From contig JARKIF010000126.1 of assembly GCA_029378245.1 (NCBI GenBank), positions 1 through 64,000 on the forward strand: 64,000 nucleotides of DNA. Direction: 5' to 3'. This document shows positions 1 to 12,216 of this stretch, piece after piece (the first letter of the stretch is position 1; every line of letters begins with the position of its first letter). The stretch is from Roridomyces roridus (lineage: Eukaryota > Basidiomycota > Agaricomycetes > Agaricales > Mycenaceae). A program made the translations under genes and the position numbers. Below the pieces are notes generated by a model. That model was not told the DNA's origin. It searched no databases and worked only from the letters and a program-made list of their open reading frames with translations.

Positions 1-2640
1 CTTGAATTCGAAGCTTGACAGAGCTCGAGAGAACGCCATCCTTCGTTGAATGAGCAAATTTTCGTGGGGAAGAAGCGCGCCGCCGCGCCTAGGTAGTCCG
101 ATGTCGAAGTCGGCCCAGACCCTCGGGGCTCCGCCAGGGTTCATTTCAGTGCGTCGAATTGTCAGGGGGAAATGATGGGTGACCTGGATGTCCATGGCTT
201 AGCCCTGGGTCGAACAGGTGTGCATTGGTTGGAAATTTTCGAATTCATTAGTTAGTGTCTCCCTCCCGAGTGTCTCCCCGCTTTCAACGTGTATTGACTG
301 TTTCTGCGAAGCCTATAATAAACTTGGACGAGCTTGGTTCAAAGATAGAGCCATATTTTCCTGTAGGTTCCGTTTTGATTGCCCCAATACTATCCGATGT
401 CAAAGCTGGGATTCCTGAGCTCAGATTCTCCGTGTGTACTTGGGCTGGCGGTGCGTCGAATTGTGCTGTCAGAGGAGTTGAAAAGAAGAAGAAAAAACAC
501 GGGGCCAGTTCGTCTATGGGTCAGCCCTCAGGCCTGAGTCGATCAGGCGTAAAGCTTTATGGATACATTCGAACTTGTGGCTTGCGAGGGTGGTTCGGCT
601 GTTGGACTCGCTTTAGACCAAACCCAATTCACCGAAGTCAAATGATTAATAAGACCGAAAAATCTGAGAATTTCGGACCTCTTATGGACCTTTCAAGGCA
701 TTTCTCCTACAGCAATGCCAGAGAATAAATGATTGCTTGAACGGGTGTACAACTCAGGGGTCTGGGATCATTGTTACCGATCACGTTGTACGCTCCAAAC
801 AACGGCGACTTGACTCTTAATTAACAGCAGCGCCATTTGAGCGCCATCCATTTTTCACAAATCACCTCCGGCCGACTCGCGAGAGTCACGTTCAGGTGGG
901 AAGCGGGAAGTAATCAGAGTCCTGTGCATTCAAAAATAAGCTGCTGGCTTCTCCATCTTGGAACCGTCTACAAGTACGTGATCGATTCAGCTGTTGTAGA
1001 GAGTGCGACCCGGTGCCTTCACTTCGATGATCGTGGTTGAGGTATCATGTCTTTGTAAGCCTCTCTGTGCAGCACTTTATCTTTTTGTCTTATGCGATCG
1101 ACCAGTCATCCTTTCTGTGCTCTTCCTTGCGACAGGAGCAGACGGTGCTCCACTGGCCAATGGCTTCCGCCGTCGAAAGAACTGTACACTAGCGGCTTTT
1201 GCTTTCATACCTTGTGCGGGGAGCTTTTGCCACGATGGCCTTTCCTTCCTCAACTGCATAATTCGTGCGCCTTACCAATGGTTTCAATCTCCTGCCTAAC
1301 ATCCATCCAGTTGCGGTGTACAGCATCTTCATTTTCTCGCGCACTATCGTCTTGGCGAAGCAGCACGGAAATGGTGTTTGGAAACTGCCTGTTGCTGAGG
1401 CTCCGTTCTTCTTGTCACCAGACGAGCCGGACGTAGACAACCCTGCTGCGCAGATGAAGACGGCCCCGTCCTCTGCTCCGGCCACAGTCAATGCTGCAGG
1501 CTACGCCGGCGGTGGAGGGGAAACAGGCCCCGCTTCGAATTCTGTTGGGGGTACCGGTGGTACGGTCCCTGTTTGAATGTTTCCCACAAGTCTTCTACAT
1601 GAGATTTGGCTGTACCCATTTTGACGCATTATTGGATGATTTTCCTCTTGAGAAGCGCGGGCTGCGAAATTGCAGGGGAAGAACCATTCCCTCCGATGCG
1701 ATCCCAACTGAGTCGGGCGCATTCAGTCCATATGAAACGCGGGTTCTCCACTCCGAGTTACCTTTTGACGGAGGCATCAAATACATACGTGTGGGGCCGC
1801 CGTCTGGGGCTCATGGACCTTGTAGTGTCTATTTGACGCGTACCACACTATCCGATGTCAAAGTTGGTATGGCTCAGGCTCTCAAGGTGCACGTGAGCCG
1901 GTGGTACGTTGAATTGTGCCGCCGGAAGGGAGAAACTCGGGCTCCAATCCATGGCTCAGCCCTGAGTCCAACAGACGCAGAATTTACTGGTTGGAATTGG
2001 GTTGGAAAATTCATTTAGTGGGTTTCGAAACCCAGGTGTCTCCTGGCTTTCAACGTTTATTGACTTCTGCCCCGAACCATGTGTGAAACCAACTTCCCTC
2101 AAAGTAGAGCAATAGTTTCCAAGGGGACCTTGGAAGCTTCACAGGGCCCGGGCTCGAAAGAATGCGGGAGCGTCATCATGATTCTTGTTGAAATTTTATC
2201 GCAGTTTCCGTTTCAATCGTCACCCGGGCCACGATGGCAAAGTTAGGATCCAGCTAAAGCTCCTGGATTTCACTTGAGCCAGCGATGCGTCGAAATATTG
2301 TGGTGTGGGACGACCAAAAAAAGGATCGCAAATCGAGTCCGACTACGTCTCGACATGGCGCACGCCCGAGTCGAACAGGCGCAGAGCTTGATCGTAGCGA
2401 CCTGGAGTTGTCCGGAACTTGGACCTTGCCAGGCGTCGAGTGCAACGAGTCAATTGAAGTAACTCGGCTGTGAGAGATTCAACTCGAGAGTCCCACGATC
2501 TCGATCCAGTGGGACCAGCAATGCGAGAGACTTGCAAATCAAACTAGTTGAACCAGACTCGAGAATCCTGGTGCAAGTACTTGAAGAATCCCTGGGAACC
2601 TCAGTGCCCGGGACTTAGTTGAAATCATTTGTTCGTTGAA
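1..2640 (-). repeat. Degenerate SINE-like repeat block (about four units)
   Basis: No gene was found in the 2.7 kb left of PMS1. The stretch carries diverged copies of one unit near 1-310, 318-560, 1845-2060 and 2090-2420. Shared landmarks recur in the same order: a 'tccgatgtcaaagt' block, a 'gcgtcgaattgtg' block and an 'agccctgagtcgaacaggc' block. The last block read on the minus strand contains GTTCGACTC, the B-box core of tRNA-type Pol III promoters. The same core and a CGACGCAC block recur on the plus strand at 26-30 kb, which links these copies to the larger family. Short open frames here overlap one another and show no domain. Confidence 0.5.
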
Positions 2641-2732
2641 AGATTTGCCCCTATGTATTGCTCCGATCATTTGACCTCGGCCATCAGTCACGTCCACGTG
2701 TGCGTGACTCCCCGTTCTTTCTCTTCTCCTCA

Positions 2733-5700
2733 ATGAGCATCAAAGCCATCGACAAGACCTCAATCCACCGAATCACCTCTGGCCAAGTCGTCATCGACCT
2801 CCAAACAGCCGTCAAAGAGCTCGTCGAAAACAGTCTCGACGCCGGTGCCACCGCCATCGAGGTCCGCTTCAAGCAGTATGGCCTCACCTCTGTCGAGGTC
2901 ATCGACAACGGCAGCGGTATCCCCGAGGACAACTACGACGGGCTGGCGCTCAAGCACCACACCTCCAAGCTTGCCAAGTTTGAGGACTTGACGACCGTGA
3001 CGACCTTTGGCTTTCGAGGGGAGGCGTTGTCGTCGTTGTGTGCATTGTGCGAGGGGGTGACGGTGGTGACGGCTACGCAGCCTCCGATGGGTGTGAGTCT
3101 CGAGATGCAGTCGAGTGGGAAGGTGGGCAAGAGGGGCAAGGTTGCCCGACAGGTGTGTGCCGTCCTTTTTCAGTTTTCATGATGCCATAATGCCACCTAG
3201 CGCGGGACGACTATCACTCTGACGAACCTCTTTACACCGCTCCCTGTCCGTCGGAAAGAGTTTGAGCGGAACGCAAAGCGCGAATTCGGCAAGGCGCTGA
3301 CGCTGTTGAACGCGTACGCCCTAGGTCCTTGTTCCAGTGCGAGTGGGGTACGGCTCACGGTGAGCAACCAACCTGATAAAGGGTGCGTGTCTGTCGTTTT
3401 TCTACTGGCTTCAACTCGAACCCCACGCAGCCAAAAATCCGTACAAATCCGCACCTCCGGCACCCCGTCCCTGCGCGCCAACGTATCCGCGCTCTGGGGT
3501 CCCAAAGCACTCGACAACGTCGTCGACCTCAATCTCGACTTTTCGTTCGAGCGGGAGAAATTGGCTGTCCGAAGGTCCGTTCCTCCTCTCCCCTGTGTTC
3601 TTTTTCTGACTACGACTTGAAGGACATCGGACTCTGGCTCCAACCAACCCATCCGAGCCACCATTCGTGGCCTCGTCTCCAAATTCGCTGTCGGCTCCGG
3701 ACGCACAGGCACAGACCGTCAATTCTTCTACGTCAACAGCAGGCCGTGTAATCTTTCCAAGGTATGTATAGCATTACGCCTTCTACTTGGGCTGGACAAC
3801 TAACAACGCCGATGCAGATTCAAAAATCTTTCAACGAAGTCTACCGCTCGTTCAACGCGACACAGTCGCCTTTCATCGTAGCTGACCTCATCTTACCTAC
3901 TGGTGCGTTTTTACTCCTCCCTCCCATCCGTAAGGCTGAAGAGCGGACACAGATTCATGCGACATCAACGTCTCACCTGACAAACGCTCAATTTTGATGC
4001 ACCATGAAGGGAATTTGGTCTCTTCGTTGAAAGTCAGTTGATCTTCCATCTTTCTTTCAAGTTTGTTGATTATATTAGACTGCGTTGGAGAGCGCGTTCG
4101 CGCCGGGCAGAGCGACGTACGACGTCGAGGGGGCGAATACACCGGGGGCGCAGAAACAGAGTAAGCTCGTACTGCCGGAGGCGACGACGCGCAAGGGGAA
4201 GAGTGCGAGTCGGAATGGGGGTGACGAGGATGAGGATGAGCTTAGGGATGAGAATTCGGACGAGCATGGGGATGGAGATGGAGATGCTGAGACCTCCCCG
4301 CCTCCTGCAGCCCGCAAGCCGAAAACGCTGACGCAGAGCTCGATTCTTGCGTTTTCTGCGTCGACACGGGCGAGCAAGATTAGAGGAGAGGGAGATGGCG
4401 AGGGAGTTGGCGTCGAGATGTCTGCGTCTTCCGCTCAGACCAAGACCAATACCCACAAAACGACGGCGACAACGCTGACGCAACAAACGACGACGACACT
4501 GCTCGGTTCATTCTCGCATTCGCGGAAGGATATGGGCCGTTCCAGGCAAGATCTTGACGACGCCGGAGAAGAAGGAGAAGAAGCGGATGGCAACAGTGGC
4601 GTGGGTGGCGTCGGCGGCGGGGAGGAAGACGTCGAGATGTCCCCGCCTCTTCCGCCTCCCGCACCCGTCAAGCCTACGTCAAAGTCAAAATCGAATTTGC
4701 CGACGGTAGAGATGGCGCCGCCTGTCCAGCCAGCCCACCCCCGAGACGGACCGAGTCCGTTCCTGAAGCCGATTGGGTTCGTTGGTGATTCCGGTGGAAT
4801 TGTATCTATTTCCGATCCCCCTGTGCTGGGAGGTTCTGGTCCGGACGACGAGGAAGAGGAGGGAGAGCCCCCGATGCCGATGGAAGACGTTGTCGTTTGT
4901 TTGGATGATTCGAGGAAGAGTTGGCTGGCTCCCAATCCTGACGAGGGGGACGCCGAGGAGGCGCCCGTTCGGAGGAAACGGCGCTCGGAGGTTGGGTTGA
5001 CGGTGGAAGGGGATGAGGAGGACCAGGAGCGGGGGGAGAGCGAGGATCCAGATGCGAGGATGAGGAAGAAGCAGAAGCGCCGATCTGAATCCAAACCGCC
5101 ACTCGAAGTTGAAGTTGAGGTCGACGCAGGCAAGGGTAAAGGTAAAGGGAAAGGGAAAGCTGAAACAGCGCGCGCGAACCTGCGGGCGAAGTTGGTTGGG
5201 TTTTCGAGCGGCGGGAGCCAGAGACCTGCGGCTGTTCAGGATCAGGATCCAGATGAAGAGCGGGATGAGTTGGAGGAGGAGGATGAGCTGGAGGAGTCTT
5301 TTCTAACTTCGACTGCGGAGGAAGGTACGTCGCCCAACACGAACTTTCAACTGCAACTGATTAACGTCCATGAAGGGAATACACAGATGGTCGTCGACCC
5401 CCCACAAGACGACGACGCCGAGATCATGGTCATCGACCAACCCTCCTCCTCCCCACAAAAAATCATCGACCTCACAGATCTACACGACGACATATTCGAT
5501 CGCGACTTTGACACCTCAGAGCTCTCCCTCGTCACCACAGCCGCCTCCGCACCACCGCCTCTGGACGCCAACGACGAAGCAGTGTCGAGGCCCGAGGTTC
5601 TTCGGACGGGTTCTTCGGACGGGGACAGGGATGTTTCGTTGAGGATGGATGTGGATAAGATAGCTGGGTCTTGGGAGCGGTTTGCCTCTTGTCGGGATTT

Positions 5701-6610
5701 GGCGGCGGCGTCCAAGGACAAGGGGAAGGTTTCTCGTGGAGCGGGTATCGATGAGGATGAGGATGAGCAGGCGGCGATTGAAGCGCTTGCCAGGACGATT
5801 TCCAAGGCGGATTTTGGTGGGATGGATATCGTGGGGCAGTTTAACCTGGGGTTCATCATCGTCAGGCGGAGGGACGACGACTCGATGGACGATTTGTTCA
5901 TCGTCGACCAGCATGCGGCGGATGAAAAGTATAATTTCGAGACGTTGCAGCAGACGACGAGGATCAGGTCGCAGAGGCTTTTCAGGTTGGCTTTTCCCTT
6001 CACTCTTCCTCGTTCTTATGTGCTGAGGATTATTTATAGACCTCAACCTTTGGAGCTTACCGCCGGCGACGAACTCTTGGCTCTCGAAAATCTAGACCTT
6101 CTCAGACAGAACGGGTTCGAAGTCAGCGCTACCACCGCCGACGACGACGAAGGTGGCAGCAGTCACCTGTCGTTGACGGCGCAACCAATCAGCAAGAGTA
6201 CTGTTTTTGATATGAAAGGTTCTCAGGTGTTCTCACACTGCGGTCTCGTGGTCGACTGACTATCACCCAGATCTGGAAGAGCTTATCCACCTCATGCACG
6301 ACCGGCCGGCGGGGGAGATGGTGCGTTGTTCAAAGGCGCGGGCGATGTTTGCGTCGAGGGCGTGTAGGAAGAGTGTAATGGTGGGGATGCCGTTGAACAG
6401 GTCACAGATGACTGCGGTGGGTGGTTTTCTTTTCGTTCGTCCTTTGGAGCTGGGTCTGAGGGAGGTTTCTCGTAGGTTGTGCGGCACATGGGCACGATGG
6501 ACCAGCCGTGGAATTGTCCCCATGGTCGGCCCACGATGCGTCATCTTTCCGATCTAACAACAGCCTTTGTGGCGCCCGAACGGGCCGTTGACTGGGGGAA
6601 ATTTGCCTAG
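2733..6610 (+). CDS. PMS1: MutL-family DNA mismatch repair protein Pms1 (MutL-alpha endonuclease subunit)
   Basis: Partner of Mlh1 in MutL-alpha, which nicks the discontinuous strand after mismatch recognition in the nucleus. Exons: 2733-3152, 3201-3382, 3431-3574, 3623-3761, 3818-3902, 3953-4032, 4079-5324, 5376-6218, 6271-6416, 6476-6610 (1139 aa). The N-terminal GHKL ATPase is clear: [18 protein letters not shown], then [12 protein letters not shown], then the transducer domain ending at NVSPDKR. A long acidic, low-complexity linker encoded in exon 7 follows, longer than is usual in yeast. The C-terminal endonuclease metal site [12 protein letters not shown] is present, with the downstream ACR and CPHGRP motifs, so the nuclease looks functional. 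The start ATG at 2733 directly precedes the conserved [13 protein letters not shown] block. The 5325-5375 intron is 51 bases and in frame, so its splicing is uncertain. Confidence 0.95.
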
Positions 6611-6703
6611 TCGAGTAAGTCGTGAAGCGCTGATGGCTGGCCGCTGATCTAGAGTGTATTTGTGTACTTCTTTATCGCACAATCTCCTTTGATTCCGACG
6701 ACC

Positions 6704-7862
6704 ATGTCGATCCACACCGTAAAACGTTCGCAATGCCACCTGGCTTGGGACAACAGCATTCCGCCGATCCTGCGCGTCAAGTCCGGGGAGACGATCAACT
6801 TTGACTGCCTCGACGCTTCGAATGGGCAGATTACACCGGATAGCGACCACTCCGCGATTTCACAGCTGGTGTTTTCTCAGCTGGATCAGGTGAATGGGCC
6901 GATCTACGTCGAGGGCGCGCAACCTGGGGATACGCTTCAAGTGGACGTCGTCAGGGTTAGGACGGCGGAGTGGGGGTGGACGGCGTGTATTCCGGGCTTT
7001 GGGCTGCTGACGGACGAGTTTCCCGAGGCTGCGCTCAAGATTTGGAGGCTGGAGGGAGGGGAGGCGTATTTCGATGAGGTGACTAAGAAGGGGAGGATTC
7101 CGATTAGGCCGTTCATGGGGGAAATGGGGGTCGCGCGAGGGGAAAAGGGGTCGTTTTCTACTATACCCCCATGGAACACCGGAGGCAACATTGATACGAG
7201 GCATGTCGGGGAGGGTGCGACTTTGTTTCTGCCGGTGGAGGTCGAAGGAGCGTTGTTTTCCATTGGAGTGAGTGCACTAAATCGAATTTCGTGGAGCGAA
7301 GCTGACAGTTGTTCACAGGATGGCCATGCTGCACAAGGAGACGGAGGTGAGTGCTGCGTATATATACCCATGATGTGCTGAATCGACTTGCAGAAGTCTG
7401 CGGTAAGCGGATCTGACACGAACAAGTTTGATCTGGAAATAACGCGTTACGCTATGCAGGGACCGCCATCGAGACGCCAATGAAAGTCACCGTCCGGCTC
7501 ACCGTTCGCAAAGACAAGCCGTATACCAAGACTCCGCATTTCGTGACCCCAAAAAAGTCGGAGGGGGAGGAGAGTTACTACTGCACGACGGGTGTTGATG
7601 CGGACATGCGTGAAGCGACGCGGGGGGCCGTGCGTAACATGATCGACTTTATTTGTGCCGAGTACCCCGAATTTTCGAGGGTGGACGCGTATATGCTATG
7701 TAGCGTTGCAGCCGATTTGCGGCTGCATGAAGTGGTGCGCCTTCTGTCTGTCCGTCTGTCTCGTTGTGACGTGCATCCTAGGTCGATATGCCGAATTATG
7801 TGGTTGGGATGATGATGCCACGTTCGGTTTTGAATAGTCTGGGGTCCGATTCACGTCTTTAA
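6704..7862 (+). CDS. Formamidase/acetamidase (FmdA/AmdA family)
   Basis: Predicted cytosolic amidohydrolase that releases ammonia from formamide or acetamide, giving formate or acetate; the true substrate cannot be read from sequence. Exons: 6704-7267, 7319-7346, 7394-7402, 7460-7734, 7782-7862 (318 aa). Family landmarks: an early LAWDNSIPPILRVKSGE block, DASNGQITPDSDHSAI, EGAQPGDTLQVDV, the IPPWNTGGNIDTRH block, GDGEVCGTAIETP and a C-terminal VDMPNYVVGMMMP. The third exon is only 9 bases (AAGTCTGCG) and is required to restore GDGEVCGTA, so an automated model could easily miss it. It lies 93 bases downstream of PMS1 on the same strand. Confidence 0.9.
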
Positions 7863-10047
7863 TTGTCGGATGCACAAGTATATTAGCCCCTGTCGAACCC
7901 CTTCCGAATTCCGCTTGGCATGTCGGAAAAACGTTCGGATCATGAAGATCAGTGATGATGGGTGATAAGGCGATTAGACAAGGGGAGCCTGATAGGTTGA
8001 GCCAATCTAATTAGTTCAGGGAGGTTGAGGCATTACAAGGCATTATAAGGTAAGGGTCAATCCAATGACAAAAGCTTTCGCCACCTTTCCAGGCCTTTCT
8101 AGTCTTATGCATTTCTTGCTCTCGAAGCGAGTCGAACCAGCGACCCATGCGTGTCAAACGCATGCCAAGAGCAAATGAATGTAACCACTACACCAGGTAG
8201 TCGTTTTATTAGCTCGTAACCGGCGTCTTCACATACCGCTTTCAAACGTTCGCAGTATCCACACACCTCCGCAACGCCCAAACCTGCTATGGTTTTCTGC
8301 ATCTGAATAGTTCGACGTGTACAACTCGCGCTCGAATTCAATTCGACGCCGTCTCGTCCCTGTTTAATTGTGCATCGGGATTGCTCCCCACTGCAGCGAT
8401 ACAACATCTCTCTGAATCTTCATCCACAGGCGGCGGTGCGCGGACAAGTGTCGGATAGATTTTCCCGAGACCGGCAACATATGTACTACGACGCTGAAGT
8501 TGGGCGCAACTGCCGGTCAACCTCGGAGTGATGAATGTAGGATGTGGCATGGATAATGCATTTGTGCTGGTCGACGTTGGGGCGTGTCTATCAGCACCTC
8601 GAATATTACAAACGACAGAACGGGGGTGTCGGGAAATGGTGTTGGGGCTGCTAGTTTAGTGTCAGACTCGTCGTCTATCCATCAATGAGTGTTGTGAGAA
8701 TAAGTAAGCCCAAAGAGTATTGTAGTTTCTTTCGCTCGGCGTAATGACCGAGGTCAGTTTGTACATTGACTGTCACGGAATTAAAAACGGAAGAAAGGGA
8801 GGAGGAAAGGAGGGCCGTACGCTGACATCTATATACTACCACAGCGTCTGAACACCCGATTCGACGACGTCGCGAAGTACACCGGCCCCTCAGAAGCAAA
8901 AGTTCATGGCGCCAACTTGAAGCGTAGCGAACGTTGCAGCGCGCGCCGATGCGATGATTCAAGAGGGCCGCGTTCGCTCCGAACTCTTATAACGGCGGTC
9001 GCACACGGACGGGAAGTAATGGGTGAAGGGAAGGCAGCATGACAAACTCACGGGATAACCAGAGAAAGAAAGAATGCCCCACATATTCAGAACACTGTCC
9101 CTGGTCTCCAATTGCTTGCCATCCCCACTCGACACTCGGATATCAAGTCGTACCCTCGACGAGATGCGGAGTCACATCTGCGCAGATAGAGTACGACTGT
9201 GGATTTCGAGAATCGATGGGGACACAATTCAGAAGACCCAAGTTGGATCTGGGATGTCCGCGAAGAGGGAAATGGTCAATGGACGAGCCGTAGAAATACA
9301 CTGCCGACACACCTGCTGTATCGGTCCATGGACAGCAGTATACACTTTTCGCGCGCTGAGAGCGGAGAACCATCGCACTGAGACACCCGGAAGGGTTCGA
9401 GGATGAAAGAAGTTGACCCCATGGATGCATACGCACCGTAGGATCGGGAACGAGATCCTCGATGCTCGTAGGCACTTCAGCACCCAGCCCTATTCCAACT
9501 TCGGCCCGACTTTTTCGAATTCAGAGCCCAGTGAAGCTCCTAGAGGCTCTGAACTTGGGACGACAGACTCCAGAGCAATGAGCAACGCAAGGCCGACGTG
9601 GCAGTTACTGCCGTCGCGTGGGGGCCTATAGATGGCCGCCACCGTCCCAAACAAGGGCCTATATGCTGCGTCAGTGCGTGGCGATCGTTGTACATGAGAG
9701 CTGTTGGCATTGGGACGGCGTGGAGCTGGGGTACTTGCTCGGGCGCTGGACGGGACGGCAGCCTAATAAGGCCTTGACAGCTCGTGGGATTATAAGGCTA
9801 AAAATATTTTTCCGACACATCCGACAAGATTACCCGCGTCTACCCGCGCGCTTGAGTTGCTACGTGAAAAAAAAATCTTCTGAGCTCGAGAATTTGCCAA
9901 CCAGGTTGTGCTTGGCTTCCCGACAAAATAGGTTCCGTGGACTTTGTCTGGATGTCATGATGGAGCCAATGACTATGCGATCATATAAGGATCATTTGGC
10001 ATTTGACAGCTGCTCACCGCTCTTCCCACCTATCGTTCTCCTCTGCC
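7863..10047. other. Intergenic stretch, no gene assigned
   Basis: Between the amidase and the first G-alpha gene. Only short overlapping frames exist. Two minus-strand frames near 8338-8550 and 8215-8407 have protein-like composition, including a CGYC motif, but I could not join them into a gene with credible splice sites or recognise a family. A tRNA-like relic lies at 8112-8203. The last 100 bases before 10048 should hold the 5' leader of the G-alpha gene. Confidence 0.4.
8112..8203 (-). pseudogene. tRNA-like sequence, probably a relic
   Basis: On the minus strand the A-box match TGGTGTAGTGG is followed by GGTTCGACTC, a perfect B-box core. A five-pair anticodon-like stem ATGCG/CGCAT encloses TTTGACA. 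The region between the D-arm and this stem is too long by about 13 bases and the T-stem does not pair on its 3' side. I therefore read it as a tRNA relic or a SINE head, not a working tRNA. Confidence 0.45.
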
Positions 10048-12216
10048 ATGACCATCTCGGACCCAGGCCACCACCGTTCTCGAACGCGTGGGCCCTCCCT
10101 CGACTCGGCCGACCCATTCGCCATCCACATGGCTCCACCGGAGGGTGAGACGCCAGCTGCGCGCGCCGAGCGTCTGGCAGCGCAGCAGTATGCGGAGAAG
10201 ATGAGCAGGCAGATTGACGAGCAGATTCTGCAGAGCAAGAGGTTGCATGATAAGAAGGATAAGGATGTCAAGATTCTGCTGCTAGGTGCGTGGTGTTTTG
10301 TTTTGGGTGGCACACGAGATGTGAATGCGAGTGGCAGGCCAGTCCGAGTCGGGCAAGGTGAGTCTGATTCAGTCGTACCGGAAGTGAAGAAGACTGACGA
10401 CTCGAAGAGCACGGTGTTGAAAAGTGCGTTTCTTTTCGTGCATTCAGGTGGTATGTCATCTCACAAATTGGCAGATTTCCGACTACGATTCACGCCACAA
10501 TACTTTGACTCTGAGCGCAACGCATGGCGGACAGTCGTCCTTCTCAACCTCATAAGGTCCCCCTCTCCCTCCCTCACTCAGGCACGGACTCTAACGCACA
10601 ATAGTTCCGTCCGCAGCATCATCACCGCGATCGAGAACGAGTTCGCCGCTCCCGAATTCAACCTCGTGCACGACAGCCATCGAACGCTCTGCGCCGAGCT
10701 CGCACCGCTCCTCGAAGAAGAAGTGACCGTCAACACGCTCATCTCCGCTACACCCAACGTCCCACCTGGTCAGGGCCAAGACGTCTTTGTGCGACCTGGT
10801 GGCGAGTGGAAGAGCGTGTTGGCAAATTCAGACGAGGCCAAGCACGCCGTGGAGGTCGTTTTTGGACTACGGGATGAGATTGATTCGTTGTGGGCGGATA
10901 CGGCTGTGAGGGAGTTGTTGGAGAAGAAAGATGTCTCGCTCAAGGACGGGGGTGGATAGTGCGTGCTCCCCGCTACCTCCATTCCGTTTGGACACTAACT
11001 CTTTGCTGCTAGCTTCATGGACGACATTGCGCGTGTGACGGCGGAGGACTACGTTCCCACCGACTGTGCGTTTGTTTCTTTCTCGCTTGGTTTCCCGAGC
11101 TGAATTGCCGACGTCAGCTGACATCCTACGCGCCCGAATAAAAACGATGGGTGTCGAGGAGCACTTTTTCGAGAAGGAGGTCGGGGCCCCTGGTCCGTGT
11201 TTCATTCCGTGCTTTCCGAAAATAACATTGACGGCGGAGCAGGCGCGCGGGGTGTCAAGGATTTTTGGATATACGACGTTCCCGGAGCCAAGGGCTCACG
11301 CGCGGTGTGGTACGTATACGTGTCGTCGTCGTGATGCCTATCGCGCGTAGCTCACTAGCATCTTCTAGGATACCGTTTTTCGATATGGGTGCGCTGTCGT
11401 CGCGTAAGGTTGTTACTATGCTAACGGGCCCCGTAGTTCAAGCGATCGTATTCTTGACGCCGCTCTCGTTTTACGAGGTGCTGGAGGAGGATTCGAGGGT
11501 GAATCGGTTGGAGGATAGCGTGCATCTCTGGAAGGAGATTTGTGCGAATCCGTTGTTGCAAAATTGTCAGATTATTTTGTTTTTCAACAAGGTGCGTGCG
11601 TCTTTTCCCTTGTCTCCCTGGTTATGCGAGGGAATTGGAACTGACGGTATTTTGGATTGTAGATGGATATCTTGAAGGCAAAGTTGAAGGCGGGGTTGAT
11701 TATCAAGGAGTATGTGCCCAGTTTTGCGGATCGGCCGAATACGTATGCTGGGGCTACGGGCTGTGCGTTCTTCGTCTTCTCTCCATCCATATATCCCATC
11801 CATCCATCTTCTTCCTCTCCATCTATCTATCCATCCATCCGTCTAACTCCCGTCCTGTGTTCTAGATTTCAAAGAAAAGTTCCGCGCATACCATGTACGT
11901 TTCGAATCCGCTCACTAGTCTTTGGCTGGATAACTGAACGAGTTTGTAGAAGAGGAGCTCACCAAAACCCCGCGCGTTCTTTTATTACGAGACCACTGCT
12001 GTCGTGCGTCCACTCCTTGCATTCTGATTGGTTGTACTCAATCTTCATCTTTGATTACAGGATACGAGGTCAACAGCCAAGATCATCGGAGCGGGTAGGT
12101 GTTCTTCTCTTCTTTTGCTGATCATCTGCCGCCCTTGTACCCATCTCATCTCACGTTTACTCGCAGTGCACGAAGAGATATTCCGAAAACATCTACATGA
12201 AAGTATCTTGATTTAG
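10048..12216 (+). CDS. Divergent heterotrimeric G-protein alpha subunit, copy 1
   Basis: Exons: 10048-10285, 10338-10357, 10408-10423, 10475-10556, 10605-10958, 11013-11065, 11118-11192, 11243-11309, 11369-11388, 11437-11591, 11663-11762, 11866-11894, 11950-12003, 12061-12094, 12167-12216 (448 aa, frame closes). Seen: P-loop GQSESGKST split over three exons, switch I LRARIKTMG with the conserved Arg and Thr, guanine-specificity NKMD, and a TTAVDT block in place of TCATDT. Switch II reads DVPGAKGSRAVW where typical subunits have DVGGQRSERKKW, so the catalytic Gln is Ala and the preceding Gly is Pro. The N-terminus (MTISDPG) lacks the Met-Gly myristoylation signal. Known of the family: the Gln is needed for GTP hydrolysis. 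Inference: slow or absent hydrolysis and altered coupling to beta-gamma. It is followed in tandem by a paralogue. Confidence 0.9.
11786..11852 (+). repeat. CCAT/ATCT-type microsatellite in an intron
   Basis: Imperfect runs of CCAT and TCTA-like tetranucleotides fill most of the 11763-11865 intron of G-alpha copy 1. This intron is about twice as long as its neighbours. Confidence 0.7.

Noticed and set aside
8112..8203. Functional tRNA gene
   Set aside because: A and B boxes are present, but the T-stem does not pair and spacing to the anticodon-like stem is too long.
10003..10047. Upstream in-frame start for G-alpha copy 1
   Set aside because: The added residues are leader-like and no upstream in-frame codon has a better context. 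MTISDPG at 10048 is preferred.
11389..11436. Reading straight through as coding in G-alpha copy 1
   Set aside because: It is open but has GTGCGC and CTAAC...TAG splice signals. Removing it gives FFDMVQAIVFL, matching copy 2 and the family.
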